33,615 bases of DNA from an uncultured Phycisphaerales bacterium (GCA_903845195.1 CAIMWO010000035.1:1-33615); one strand, 5' to 3'; numbered from the stretch's first letter, positions 14,763-23,191 are shown. Notes: a model not told the origin generated them from the letters alone. Numbers and translations are program-made.

Positions 14763-16418
14763 TTATTTCATCAGCGCTGCAATCACATTCTTTTCCTTGA
14801 TCGTCTGCGTCATGGCATACGAAACAGCCTTGCGTTTGGTGTCGAACTCGCCGTTAAGACTCATCGCCCACCCGATATCCTTCTCGCGGTAGGCATTGCT
14901 CATCCGGGCGTACGACCAGCAGAAATCTTCCAGCGCCACAAGGATGGACGCCGCCGCCGGATCCCCCGTCTCCTCTAGGCGGGCCAGGCTCTTTCGCGCC
15001 GCGATCAATCCCCCATCGCTTCCCAGCTCGTTGTTTGCAATCGCCTGGTTCAGACCGTCACGCATTGCACCCGTCGCTGCAAGCCCCTGCACGACGGTCG
15101 CATTCAAGCTCAGCCGCGCCGGCTTCTTCCCGGTCGCCAATTGCTGCAGATATTGTGCCGATACGTGATTCGGCGCCAGCGACAGAATCTTCCCGAGCTT
15201 CTCCGTCGTGGTCCGCGCTCCCAGCACCTGCTCCAGCGGCCGGGCCGCCAGGTCCTTCTGCAGCTCTGCAAATAACTCGATCGCCTGTGCCATCTTCGGG
15301 TCTCGATCCTTCCGCATCACCCCGATGGCTTCGTCCAGCGTGTCGAACGACAACGTCTGCACTTCCCACAGGACGCTCGGGCCGTACAGGATCATCGCGT
15401 CTTCCATCTGCCCCTGGTTCGACCCCGCAATCGCCGCCACCTTGCAGGAATCTTTGAGGTCATGCACTTTCATCGGCAGCGTCCCAACCGACCGCAGCGT
15501 TGCATCCTCCATCAGGTCATCCGCGATTGCCGCGTCAGGACTGATTTCAAGATCCCCCGCCTCCGCCAGGATCAGCAGCGTCAGCGCTGTGCCTGTCGAC
15601 GCCCCTACGTGCCAGTTCAGCTTCTCGCTGAAAGAAATGACGATCGATGTTTTGTCGATGTCCTTGTGCCGCTCTTTGCACATTTTGATCGCTTCATTCA
15701 ATCGCCGGAACGATTCATCCATCCGCGTCTCTTGAAAATGGATGTTCTTGAACCCGGTGTCTTCCTTGCCCGGCGTCGCGGTGATTTCCACCACCTTCCC
15801 ATGCATCCCTCCCTCGGGCCCCCAGGCCGCCACCACCCATTTGATCTTCTCCGTCGCCTTCGCTTCAATCGGCCCGTCGTTCTCCCCCGCCCAGCTCCAG
15901 TCCAGCGTGATGCCGTCCTTCTTCAACATCTCCAGCGCATAGGCGTCATCATCGCTCGGCACGATCATTGTCATCGCCGCATACAGGTACGCCGCCAATG
16001 TCCGATCACCCTTCCCCTTGCCCTTCTCCGCCGCCTTCGCCAGCCTGCGAATCTCCTTGAGCGCATCGTCCTTTGACCACTTCACGCCCTTCGGCTTGGT
16101 CGGACGCCCGTTCTCCAACTCGCTGTTGACCACGACCGCATCGTGATTCTCCGGATCCAGACGCAAGGCAATTCCGAGTACCCTGGCTGCCGTCCCATAC
16201 GGCTTGTGTCCGAAAAACCGCAATTCGTTCCGCACCAGTCCCGCCAGCGCCGTCGCCGTCTTCACGCGTTCCGCCTTATCGACTGTCAGTTCCCCCCCGA
16301 ATATCGCGGCCTTCAGATCCGGCGCCTTGTACAACGACCGCTCCGCTCCCCACGCGCTCGTCACCAGCAGAAGCACCGGGATGCCCAGCATCCAGCCCCA
16401 CCGAAAGATGCTTTTCAT
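14763..16418 (-). CDS. Exported Lon-like (S16) Ser-Lys protease without ATPase domain, paralogue A
   Basis: A 551-residue paralogue of the next gene along its whole length (shared blocks TALAGLVRNE, GIALRLD, AAYLY, HGKVVEITATPGK, GTALTLLIL, QMEDAMIL, LAPNHVSAQYL). The signal peptide is MKSIFRWGWMLGIPVLLLVT with a likely cut after SAWGA. The protease dyad is retained, S274 (GASTG) and K317 (LPMKV), again 43 apart, although the surrounding motif is more diverged than in paralogue B (Asp-Gly before the Ser is lost and the TGDIT strand reads ADDLM). An AGGGG site lies 7 nt upstream of the ATG. It is first in a two-gene operon, divergent from the next unknown gene. Confidence 0.78.
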   Translation of the reverse strand: MKSIFRWGWMLGIPVLLLVTSAWGAERSLYKAPDLKAAIFGGELTVDKAERVKTATALAGLVRNELRFFGHKPYGTAARVLGIALRLDPENHDAVVVNSELENGRPTKPKGVKWSKDDALKEIRRLAKAAEKGKGKGDRTLAAYLYAAMTMIVPSDDDAYALEMLKKDGITLDWSWAGENDGPIEAKATEKIKWVVAAWGPEGGMHGKVVEITATPGKEDTGFKNIHFQETRMDESFRRLNEAIKMCKERHKDIDKTSIVISFSEKLNWHVGASTGTALTLLILAEAGDLEISPDAAIADDLMEDATLRSVGTLPMKVHDLKDSCKVAAIAGSNQGQMEDAMILYGPSVLWEVQTLSFDTLDEAIGVMRKDRDPKMAQAIELFAELQKDLAARPLEQVLGARTTTEKLGKILSLAPNHVSAQYLQQLATGKKPARLSLNATVVQGLAATGAMRDGLNQAIANNELGSDGGLIAARKSLARLEETGDPAAASILVALEDFCWSYARMSNAYREKDIGWAMSLNGEFDTKRKAVSYAMTQTIKEKNVIAALMK

Positions 16419-16431
16419 CGCTCGCCCCTGT

Positions 16432-16459
16432 CGTAAGGATTACCCACAAATCGTAAGGC
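16432..16459. repeat. Direct repeat TCGTAAGG, two copies 20 bp apart
   Basis: Two identical 8-mers (16432-16439 and 16452-16459) lie just upstream of paralogue A. The 20-bp spacing is two helical turns, as in a binding site for a dimeric activator. Evidence is weak. Confidence 0.25.
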
Positions 16460-16542
16460 TATTCCTTCGCTAATGTATGATTCAACTACACCCATCGCAA
16501 GCTCCCGCTCATCTCCCCAGATGATTATTTATTCGGTTCGCG

Positions 16543-16548
16543 TACAAT
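16543..16548 (+). promoter_or_regulatory. -10 box (TACAAT) placed for leaderless transcription
   Basis: TACAAT ends 6 nt before the ATG at 16555, and there is no Shine-Dalgarno sequence in between. No convincing -35 box is visible. Confidence 0.5.
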
Positions 16549-16554
16549 CCCACC

Positions 16555-17820
16555 ATGTTCAAAATCTGGACTTACTTCCGCTACGCCGTACTCCTCATGG
16601 CCTTCATCATGCTGGGCTTCTACCTCCTCGTCGCCACCCCCTGGCAGGAATGGATCTTCGGCCCGCCCACCTACGCCGAAGTGATCGCCGAGGGCCAGCC
16701 CATCGTCAGCGCCATCTACAAATTCAAAGCCGACACCGGCCTCTGGCCCCAATACCTCGAAGATCTCGTCCCCCATTACCTCCCCAAAACCCCCGACTAC
16801 GCCTGGTACTACACCGTCACCGTCGACGGCCCCTCCCTGGCCAAGACCCGCAGCACCGAAAAAACCCGCACCCACGTCGGCTTCGACTTCAATCCCACCA
16901 CCCCCTCGTGGCGCGTCTTCGGCGATCTCGAAAACCGCACCCTCAAAACCCTCCCCCCTCCGCCCACAACCGCCTCCGCACCCTCCGAATCCCGCACCAA
17001 CGCCACCCTTGCCGAGTTCGATCGCCGTATCAAGCGCGAACCCCACGTCATCGATCATTCCCGCAACAAAGTTTCTTTCCTCCGCAACCTCCATCGCCTG
17101 GCCGACGCCCGCGCCGCCGCAGGGGATTGCCTCGACAACAACCCCACCGACTACTGGCCGCGCCTCGCCATCGCCGCCCTCGATCTCGAATCCCCCGCCA
17201 CCCAATCCTCCACCCAGTCCTCAGTCCTCAGCACGCTGCCCTCTACCGAACCCTCCGCCACTTCCACCGCACCAAGCACGCAGAACGCCGATTTCATGAC
17301 GCAGGATTTCCCCACCTGGGTCGCCGCCAATCCCACCTACACCCATTACTTCTATCTCTTCATCCTCCAGCGTGACGCCCACAACGATGCCGCCGCCCTC
17401 GACGCCATCTCCCACATGGCCGCCCTCACCCCCGCCCTCGATCCCGATGATGACCGCATCCTCGTCTTCTACATCTTCGACGCCGCACGCTTCGCCCTGG
17501 CCCACGAAAAGTGGGACCTCGTCATCGCCCTCTGCGACCAATGGCAAAAAATCGAAGGCGAAGGACACACCGGCGAACTCAGCTACTACGCCCTTCGCGC
17601 CGCCGCGCTCCTCGCCAAAGGTGGTGGCAGTGGGGGGGTGAGCTACGACAACGCCCTCCTCGACCTCAACAAACTCGCCGCCACCCTCTACCACACCTGG
17701 GCCCAGAACCTCCCCGCCCTTCGCGCCGCCGTCAAAGCCAAAGATTCCTCCTACCGCTACGATCCCGGCCAGCCGCCCCTGACCCCTGCCCCCTACGAAA
17801 TCTTCGCCACCCCCCAATGA
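16555..17820 (+). CDS. Unknown membrane-anchored protein with low-complexity linker
   Basis: A 421-residue protein I do not recognise. One N-terminal transmembrane segment (about residues 8-27, YAVLLMAFIMLGFYLLVA) anchors it. Residues 45-125 are a compact domain with many aromatics (GLWPQYLEDLVPHYLP, YAWYYTVTVDG), reminiscent of pseudopilin-like or substrate-reporter domains, but not assignable. A Pro/Ser/Thr linker spans about 140-165 and a second, partly encoded by heptamer units, about 213-245. The C-terminal half is helical (TPR-like: AALDAISHMAALTPALDPDD). A G7 run at 17632-17638 encodes part of a Gly-rich loop and could slip. It is followed 22 bp later by another unknown gene on the same strand. 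Confidence 0.65.
   Translation: MFKIWTYFRYAVLLMAFIMLGFYLLVATPWQEWIFGPPTYAEVIAEGQPIVSAIYKFKADTGLWPQYLEDLVPHYLPKTPDYAWYYTVTVDGPSLAKTRSTEKTRTHVGFDFNPTTPSWRVFGDLENRTLKTLPPPPTTASAPSESRTNATLAEFDRRIKREPHVIDHSRNKVSFLRNLHRLADARAAAGDCLDNNPTDYWPRLAIAALDLESPATQSSTQSSVLSTLPSTEPSATSTAPSTQNADFMTQDFPTWVAANPTYTHYFYLFILQRDAHNDAAALDAISHMAALTPALDPDDDRILVFYIFDAARFALAHEKWDLVIALCDQWQKIEGEGHTGELSYYALRAAALLAKGGGSGGVSYDNALLDLNKLAATLYHTWAQNLPALRAAVKAKDSSYRYDPGQPPLTPAPYEIFATPQ
17202..17236 (+). repeat. In-frame heptamer stretch inside an unknown gene
   Basis: About five 7-nt units (CCAATCC-, TCCACCC-, AGTCCTC-type, the last twice in a row) encode part of a Ser/Thr/Gln linker. The style matches the intergenic stuttered elements. 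Confidence 0.4.
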
Positions 17821-17842
17821 TGCCTCGCACAAGGATTCCACG

Positions 17843-18199
17843 ATGGCCTTCTTCGACCTCTTCAAGACAACACCGCAGATCCCCTTCCAGAAGGAAGCCC
17901 ATCAATTCACCACCATGTTCGTCAAATACCGCCGCAGATATCCCGACCGACCCGTCCGCGACTCCATCAAACCCGCCCTCCCCTTCCTCCGCATGATGAT
18001 CCCGGCCAATTCACCCGATCGCCCCATTTTCGATCTCATCTCTTCCGAAGAGTATCAGGTCAACAGCGTTCAGGACCTCTCCTGTGCCGTCGTCGCCTTG
18101 ATCACCAGCACCCCCGTCGATGGCTCCGATCGCTACCAGCAAATCGTCACGGCCGTCAAAGCCGAACTCGAAAAACTCAACTACGCCGATCCCGCCTGA
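17843..18199 (+). CDS. Small unknown cytoplasmic protein
   Basis: A 118-residue protein without recognised family. It has no signal peptide or membrane segment. It is mainly helical, with one hydrophobic stretch (DLSCAVVALITSTPVDG) and a C-terminal amphipathic helix (VTAVKAELEKLN). The start has AAGGA 8 nt upstream, and codon use is like that of its neighbours. It probably forms a two-gene operon with the membrane-anchored protein ending 22 bp upstream. I cannot give a function. Confidence 0.6.
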   Translation: MAFFDLFKTTPQIPFQKEAHQFTTMFVKYRRRYPDRPVRDSIKPALPFLRMMIPANSPDRPIFDLISSEEYQVNSVQDLSCAVVALITSTPVDGSDRYQQIVTAVKAELEKLNYADPA

Positions 18200-18404
18200 C
18201 TCCTTCGTTCCACATACGCATATTTGCCGATGGCCCGTCTCGACCCCCGCAAACACGTAAATATCCCATCCCACCCGTCATCCTCTTCCCAAAATGCCCC
18301 GGAAACATTTCCGCCTCCGGTGCGTGATACCCCTAGCGATGCAGGTTTCCCAGCCTGCTCGCACTACCTGCCACGCAATTGACGTTTTTGTCTCGCGTTT
18401 TGGG

Positions 18405-18410
18405 TATATT
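18405..18410 (+). promoter_or_regulatory. Possible -10 box of the saccharopine dehydrogenase-like gene
   Basis: TATATT lies about 50 nt before the ATG at 18460. A TTGACG upstream (18379) is 20 bp away, longer than the standard spacer, so the promoter is uncertain. The rest of 18200-18404 shows only a small hairpin (GCAGG/CCTGC near 18341-18358). Confidence 0.3.
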
Positions 18411-18459
18411 TGACGATCTCGATTTGGAACATCACTTTTTCCACACGGAGTTCCCCTCA

Positions 18460-19650
18460 ATGAAGTGTCTGATCATCGGCGGCGGCGGCCCCGTTGGCAT
18501 TGCCTTGCTCTACTTCATCAAACAACTCGGATGGACCTGCACCGTCGTCGATCCCGCTCTCCCCGCCCAGATCGAAACCCACCGCAAAACCCTCGGTGCC
18601 TCCCTCGAGCACTGGATCGCCCAGCCCTACACCCTCGCCGACCTCGAATCCCACCTCACCGGCGAAAAATTCGATGCCGTCATCGACCTCGCCCCCACCT
18701 TCGACAAACGCCAGTCCATCACCCTCTGCGACCGCCTCGGCGTCTCCCTCATCAACTCCACCATGGTCGATTACAAAGACGACATCCACATCGCTGCCTA
18801 CAACTTCCTCGACGCCCGGCCCACCGCCACCCGCTGCCCTCACATCGTCGCCTCCGGCATGAACCCCGGCGCCGTCAACGCCATGGCCGAGGAAATCATC
18901 GCCGAACACGAAGTCCCCGACGCCATCGTCGTCTGGGAATACGACAACTCCACTCCCCACGATGGCATCTTCCGCAACTCCGCCACCACCTGGTGCAAGG
19001 GCGAATCCCACGATGAAATCACCTGCGACTGGAATTTCGAAGTCATCGAGGAAGGCACCATCGAACTCCACGAAGACGCCCTCGATTGGGATATGGAATC
19101 CTTCAGCACCGCCGGCATCCCCCTCGACACGCTCCCCATCCCCCCCGAAGGCGAAGCCTTCCTCATCGGCCACGAAGAATGCGTCTACATGGGCTGGCGC
19201 CACGATACCTCCGCCAAATTCATCTACGGCCTGCACCCCGAAAACATGGAATGGATCCGCCGCAACAGCTACGACGGCAAGCCCGACCTGCTCGTCTGCC
19301 AACCCGGCAAAATGATCCTCGGCCGCGATATCGTCGGCGTCTCCTGCCACTACGAAGAAGACGGCATCTGGCAGGGCCAATACTGCATGCTCGAAAATAC
19401 CCCCGCCACGCCCTCCGACACCAACGCCACCTGCATCCTCGTCGCCGCCGGCATCGCCGCCTCCGCCATCGTCATTGCCCAGGGCAAGCTTTCCCCCGGC
19501 GTCTACCTCACCCACGAAGCCGAGGGCTTCATGACTGCCTTCCGCTCCCTCGTCACCGTCCACCAATGCACCGTTCACGATGTCCCCCCGGTCGAACCCG
19601 GCCAAGTGGCCCGCAAGGCCTTGGTCAGCCCGGCCGTCAGAAAAATTTAA
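18460..19650 (+). CDS. Saccharopine dehydrogenase / homospermidine synthase-like oxidoreductase
   Basis: A 396-residue enzyme with an N-terminal Rossmann fold (MKCLIIGGGGPVGIALLYF, dinucleotide-binding GGGGPVG, residues 7-13). The block HIVASGMNPGAVNAMAEEII matches the ANPG-type block of the saccharopine dehydrogenase superfamily, where homospermidine and carboxynorspermidine synthases also belong. The later part (NSATTWCKGESHDE, HEECVYMGWRHDTSAKFIYG, MILGRDIVGV) is in keeping with a homospermidine synthase-like protein. A polyamine role is plausible but not shown. GGAG lies 9 nt upstream of the ATG. The next gene starts 12 bp after the stop, its ribosome binding site overlapping this stop codon. 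Confidence 0.65.
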   Translation: MKCLIIGGGGPVGIALLYFIKQLGWTCTVVDPALPAQIETHRKTLGASLEHWIAQPYTLADLESHLTGEKFDAVIDLAPTFDKRQSITLCDRLGVSLINSTMVDYKDDIHIAAYNFLDARPTATRCPHIVASGMNPGAVNAMAEEIIAEHEVPDAIVVWEYDNSTPHDGIFRNSATTWCKGESHDEITCDWNFEVIEEGTIELHEDALDWDMESFSTAGIPLDTLPIPPEGEAFLIGHEECVYMGWRHDTSAKFIYGLHPENMEWIRRNSYDGKPDLLVCQPGKMILGRDIVGVSCHYEEDGIWQGQYCMLENTPATPSDTNATCILVAAGIAASAIVIAQGKLSPGVYLTHEAEGFMTAFRSLVTVHQCTVHDVPPVEPGQVARKALVSPAVRKI

Positions 19651-19662
19651 GGAGTGCGCCAC

Positions 19663-20553
19663 ATGAGCGCCACCAGCCCAGCATCTCAAACCACACGCGT
19701 CACGCTGAAACATATTCGTTTCATCTCCGAACCTGCATCTCTTGCCGCCGCCTCCGCGCTATCTGAAGCGCCCGGCAAGGTGCTCATGACATTCGTTGAC
19801 CCTTTCGCCTGCACCGCCGTCGTCACCGAGGCCTCTCCCGCCGAGATCGAAACCTCTGATGGCGCCGCCTCCGCACCGGACCTCGCCGTCCTCCTCGTCC
19901 CCGAAGGCACGCCCGACCAGGCCCAATGGCAGCGCAAGGCCCGCCAGTGGGTCGAAGCCGGCGACGGCCCCGCTCCCATCCGCATCGTCGTCGATGAAGA
20001 TGCCTCCATCCTCTGGCGTCCCGGCCGCGCCGTCATCATCGCACCCGCCGGCGCCGTCGAAGGCCTCTGCACCGCCGTCGTCGATTTCGCTCACTATGAA
20101 CGCCAGCTTCGCGCCCTCGAATCCGAAATTGCCGCCGACTGGCCCCTGGCCGAAAAACACATGCCCCTTGTCCACGCAGCCGACAAAGCCACCCTCAAAA
20201 AATCCGGCGACCTCGGCATCGCCACCCTTCGCGCCGTGACCCGCCGCATGCGCTACGCCCGCCTCGAACCCCACCTTTTCCAGGCCCCCGAAGCCTTCCG
20301 CAACCTCACCCGCACCGCCGCCCGCCGCCTCCGCACCCGCACCGGCGTCGAATCACGCCTCGAAGCCGCCGACGCCCACATCGAAGTCTTCGAAGATCTC
20401 TACGACATGGCCAACCAGCGCACCGGCGAGCATTTCAATTTCATCCGCGAATACCGCCTCGAATTCGCCATCCTCGCCGTCCTCGGCGCCGAACTCATCC
20501 TCATGGTCATCGACGTCTACCTCAACTACATGGCGTACTTCCACCAAGAGTAA
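19663..20553 (+). CDS. Membrane protein resembling the RMD1/YagE (DUF155) family
   Basis: A 296-residue protein with one transmembrane helix near the C-terminus (LEFAILAVLGAELILMVIDVY, about 270-290). The helix is preceded by a coiled-coil region (RTGVESRLEAADAHIEVFED, then YDMANQRTGEHFNFIREYR). This order, and the RLE immediately before the membrane helix, is the typical C-terminal pattern of RMD1/YagE proteins, whose biochemical role is unknown; the yeast members concern meiosis and mitochondrial translation. The first 150 residues do not show the family's usual domain clearly, so the assignment is tentative. AAGGAG lies 8 nt before the ATG. It is coupled to the oxidoreductase gene. Confidence 0.55.
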   Translation: MSATSPASQTTRVTLKHIRFISEPASLAAASALSEAPGKVLMTFVDPFACTAVVTEASPAEIETSDGAASAPDLAVLLVPEGTPDQAQWQRKARQWVEAGDGPAPIRIVVDEDASILWRPGRAVIIAPAGAVEGLCTAVVDFAHYERQLRALESEIAADWPLAEKHMPLVHAADKATLKKSGDLGIATLRAVTRRMRYARLEPHLFQAPEAFRNLTRTAARRLRTRTGVESRLEAADAHIEVFEDLYDMANQRTGEHFNFIREYRLEFAILAVLGAELILMVIDVYLNYMAYFHQE

Positions 20554-20643
20554 GTGGCCCTGAATGACTTCCTCCCAGAGCCGTTCCCCGGTACGCTGAT
20601 ATCGGTTTACTTCCATGTTTTCCGCTCGCCGGTCAGGTGCCTC

Positions 20644-21405
20644 ATGTCCACGCCCCCCATCGCTACCGACACCCCCACTCTCCTCCCGCCTCCTCCCCGC
20701 ACAACCGATGGCGATTCCGGATTCGGTCTCTGGTTACGACGCTTCTTCGCGCTGGCGGCGTCGTGCGCCATCACTGGATGCTTATTCTACTTTTCCCTGA
20801 CTGTCGCTTGGGCGTACAGCGGCACCGACACCCCCGGTCAAGTCGTCCGTGCCTACATCTCCCGTGGCAAACACACCTCCTACTACCTCGTGTTCACTTA
20901 CACCCTCCCCCAGGGCAGTTACCGCGACGAGGAAAATGTCTCTTCCAGCAACTACTTCACTGCACAGCGCCAGGTCCCGTTCGCCACGACCGTCCGCTAC
21001 CTGCACGTTTGGCCATTCCAAATCGCGGGCCTGCCTCGATACAAAGACGTCTGGTCGAAACTCCTGGAAACCGGCATCATCATTCTGGTCGTTTGTACCT
21101 TGGCAACCTTTTACCTTTGGGCAATTTGCATCCGCCCCGCCCGCGAACGCCATCTCGTCCGCGTCGGCATCCCCGTCCTCGGAGTCATCACCGACAAAAT
21201 CGTTCGAAGGAGCAAGTACACCACCTACTCCGTGAAATACACCTACAAAGATTCCTCCGGCACACAGCGCCAACGCCGCATGACCGTCAACAGCAAAAGC
21301 AAATGGGACGCCGTGAACGTCTCCGAAGTCGTCACCGTCCTCGTCCACCCCGCCAACCCCAAACGCAGCCTCGTCTACGAACTGAGCAACTACAAGGTCA
21401 TCTAA
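20644..21405 (+). CDS. Two-pass membrane protein, DUF3592-like
   Basis: A 253-residue protein with a Pro-rich N-terminus and two transmembrane segments (about 28-50 and 143-163) enclosing an extracytoplasmic beta-rich part (GQVVRAYISRGKHTSYYLVFTYTL). A second, similar beta domain follows (VLGVITDKIVRRSKYTTYSVKYTY, then VTVLVHPANPKRSLVYEL). Both halves have the G-x-V-x-(10-20)-Y-x-V-x-Y pattern of DUF3592-type domains, so this looks like a duplicated domain. Function is unknown. AGGTG just upstream supports 20644; an in-frame GTG at 20554 directly follows the previous gene but has no matching family sequence. Confidence 0.6.
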   Translation: MSTPPIATDTPTLLPPPPRTTDGDSGFGLWLRRFFALAASCAITGCLFYFSLTVAWAYSGTDTPGQVVRAYISRGKHTSYYLVFTYTLPQGSYRDEENVSSSNYFTAQRQVPFATTVRYLHVWPFQIAGLPRYKDVWSKLLETGIIILVVCTLATFYLWAICIRPARERHLVRVGIPVLGVITDKIVRRSKYTTYSVKYTYKDSSGTQRQRRMTVNSKSKWDAVNVSEVVTVLVHPANPKRSLVYELSNYKVI

Positions 21406-21433
21406 CAACACAGCGCTGGACGGCGAAAAGAAT

Positions 21434-21546
21434 GAGCCACAAATCAACACAAACAGACGCAAAGGCCGAACCAAAACAGTTTGAAGATCACACCCCTTCG
21501 TCTTCTCTTCTCACACATTTGTGTTCATTCGTGTTCATTTGTGGCT
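21434..21546. repeat. Stuttered inverted repeat E8 (9-10-nt period)
   Basis: The left arm (21434-21463, GCCACAAATC-type units) and right arm (21518-21546, three TTTGTGTTCA-type units) are reverse complements with few mismatches, separated by about 54 nt without a terminator. It lies between the DUF3592-like gene and proA. Confidence 0.75.
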
Positions 21547-21628
21547 AATTTATCGTCGTCGTCCAACGCGACGGTGCTGGCCACCGCCTCACCCCGCCGC
21601 CTCCTCCCCCGCCTCCCCCCGTTTCTGC

Positions 21629-21634
21629 TACAAT
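21629..21634 (+). promoter_or_regulatory. Probable -10 box of proA
   Basis: TACAAT lies 33 nt before the ATG and upstream of the GGAG ribosome binding site. No clear -35 box is seen. Confidence 0.4.
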
Positions 21635-21667
21635 CCTTCGCATTCACCAACGTCCCGGAGCCGTCCC

Positions 21668-22942
21668 ATGACCGCCCAAACCTCTCAATCCGTCACCGAC
21701 CTGATCCATGCCATGGCCAAAAACTCGCGCGTCGCCGCGCGCCAGCTCGCCACCCTTTCCGGCGCGCAGAAAAACCTCGCACTCAATAAAATCGCCGACG
21801 CCCTCCTGGCCAACCAGCCTCGCCTCATCGCTGAGAACCAGAAGGATCTCGACCAAGCCCAGAAAGACGGTCTCGCTCCTCCGCTGATCGCAAGGCTTGC
21901 GCTGCCCGAAAAGAAGATCGCAGCCATGGCCCAAGGCCTGCGTGAAATCGCCCTGCAAGTCGACCCCGTCGGCCAGACCATTGAAGCCTACGACCGCCCC
22001 AATGGCCTGCGCATCGAAAAACGCCGGGTGCCCCTGGGCGTCGTGGCCATCATTTTCGAAAGCCGGCCCAACGTCACCGCCGATGCCGCGGGCATCTGTC
22101 TTAAGAGCGGCAACGCCTGCATTCTCCGCGGCGGAAAAGAGGCCATTCATTCCAACCTCGCCATCGCCGCGATCATCAAGGAAGGCCTCAAGGCCGCCGC
22201 CATCGACGAACACGCCGTCCAACTCGTCGAAACCACCGACCGCGCCGCCGTCGTCGCCATGGCCACCGCTGAAGGACTCATCGATCTGATCATTCCCCGC
22301 GGCGGCGAGGGCCTGATCCGCGCCGTCGTCGAGGCCGCCACCATTCCCGTCATCAAACACTACAACGGTATCTGCCACGTCTATCTCGACAAATCCGCCG
22401 ATCCCGACATGGCTGTGAAAATCGCCGTCTCCGCCAAAGTCGACGGCGTCGCGCTGTGCAACACCGAAGAATGCCTGCTCGTCCACAAAGATCTCGCCCC
22501 CAAGGTGCTTCCCCGCATTGCCGCCGCGTTTCGCGAAAAGAAAGTCGAGATGCGCGCCGATCCCCGCATCATCGGCCTGCTGCAGGATGCCAAACTCGCC
22601 AAGGAAGAAGACTACGGCAAGGAATTCCTCGACTTCATCATCGCCATCAAATCCGTGAATTCGATCGATGAGGCGATCGAACACATCACCCGGTATGGCA
22701 GTCAGCACACTGACGCGATTGTGACCAGCGACCTCGCCGCCGCACGCAAATTCACCACAGAAGTGGATTCCGCCTCCGTCATGGTCAATTGCTCCACCCG
22801 CTTCGCCGACGGCGGCGAATATGGCCTCGGCGCGGAGATCGGCATCAGCACCGACAAACTTCACGCCCGCGGACCAATGGGTGCGGCTGACCTGTGTACC
22901 TACAAGTACGTTGTCCTGGGCAACGGCCATATTCGCACGTAG
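21668..22942 (+). CDS. proA: Glutamate-5-semialdehyde dehydrogenase (gamma-glutamyl phosphate reductase)
   Basis: A 424-residue cytoplasmic enzyme that reduces gamma-glutamyl phosphate to glutamate semialdehyde with NADPH, the second step of proline synthesis. It follows the family from end to end: IEKRRVPLGVVAIIFESRPN, LKSGNACILRGGKEA, DLIIPRGGEGLI, HYNGICHVYLD, CNTEECLLVH with catalytic C264, and GLGAEIGISTDKLHARGPMG. GGAG lies 7 nt before the ATG. No proB is adjacent in the window, so the gene appears to be transcribed alone. Confidence 0.95.
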   Translation: MTAQTSQSVTDLIHAMAKNSRVAARQLATLSGAQKNLALNKIADALLANQPRLIAENQKDLDQAQKDGLAPPLIARLALPEKKIAAMAQGLREIALQVDPVGQTIEAYDRPNGLRIEKRRVPLGVVAIIFESRPNVTADAAGICLKSGNACILRGGKEAIHSNLAIAAIIKEGLKAAAIDEHAVQLVETTDRAAVVAMATAEGLIDLIIPRGGEGLIRAVVEAATIPVIKHYNGICHVYLDKSADPDMAVKIAVSAKVDGVALCNTEECLLVHKDLAPKVLPRIAAAFREKKVEMRADPRIIGLLQDAKLAKEEDYGKEFLDFIIAIKSVNSIDEAIEHITRYGSQHTDAIVTSDLAAARKFTTEVDSASVMVNCSTRFADGGEYGLGAEIGISTDKLHARGPMGAADLCTYKYVVLGNGHIRT

Positions 22943-23066
22943 GCGCCGTTACTTCCGGCAACGAAAAAATCACGCGAAATTCCGTCAACTTTCGACTTGC
23001 TTTGCCCCCCAACGCGGGAACAATGAAGTGGAAGAAGTAAAGGGCAAAACGCAGAGCATTGGTTGA

Positions 23067-23152
23067 GAAGCCTGTCGTAGGCTGGGCATAGAAACTGATC
23101 GAGCGTGCATTGGCGTACCTTGATCGGCAGCCCAGAAGCAACGACAGGCTTC
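23067..23152. repeat. 86-bp palindromic element after proA
   Basis: Perfect 12-bp ends (GAAGCCTGTCGT at 23067-23078 and ACGACAGGCTTC at 23141-23152) plus an inner pair CTGGGC/GCCCAG (23082-23087 with 23130-23135) make a long stem-loop. It may terminate proA and the converging minus-strand operon, or be a small MITE-like element. No target-site duplication is seen. Confidence 0.55.
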
Positions 23153-23160
23153 CTTGTTTA

Positions 23161-23190
23161 TGGGGGTGGGCGGGGGGGGGTGGGGGGGGG
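23161..23190 (+). other. G-rich tract with quadruplex potential
   Basis: Runs of 5, 3, 9 and 9 G separated by single bases fit a G-quadruplex pattern. On the minus strand this is a C-rich tail right after the stop codon of the SGNH gene. Confidence 0.6.
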
Positions 23191-23191
23191 A

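Noticed and set aside
23067..23152. Insertion sequence or transposon ends
   Set aside because: No transposase, no target-site duplication, and only 86 bp; kept as a palindromic element only.
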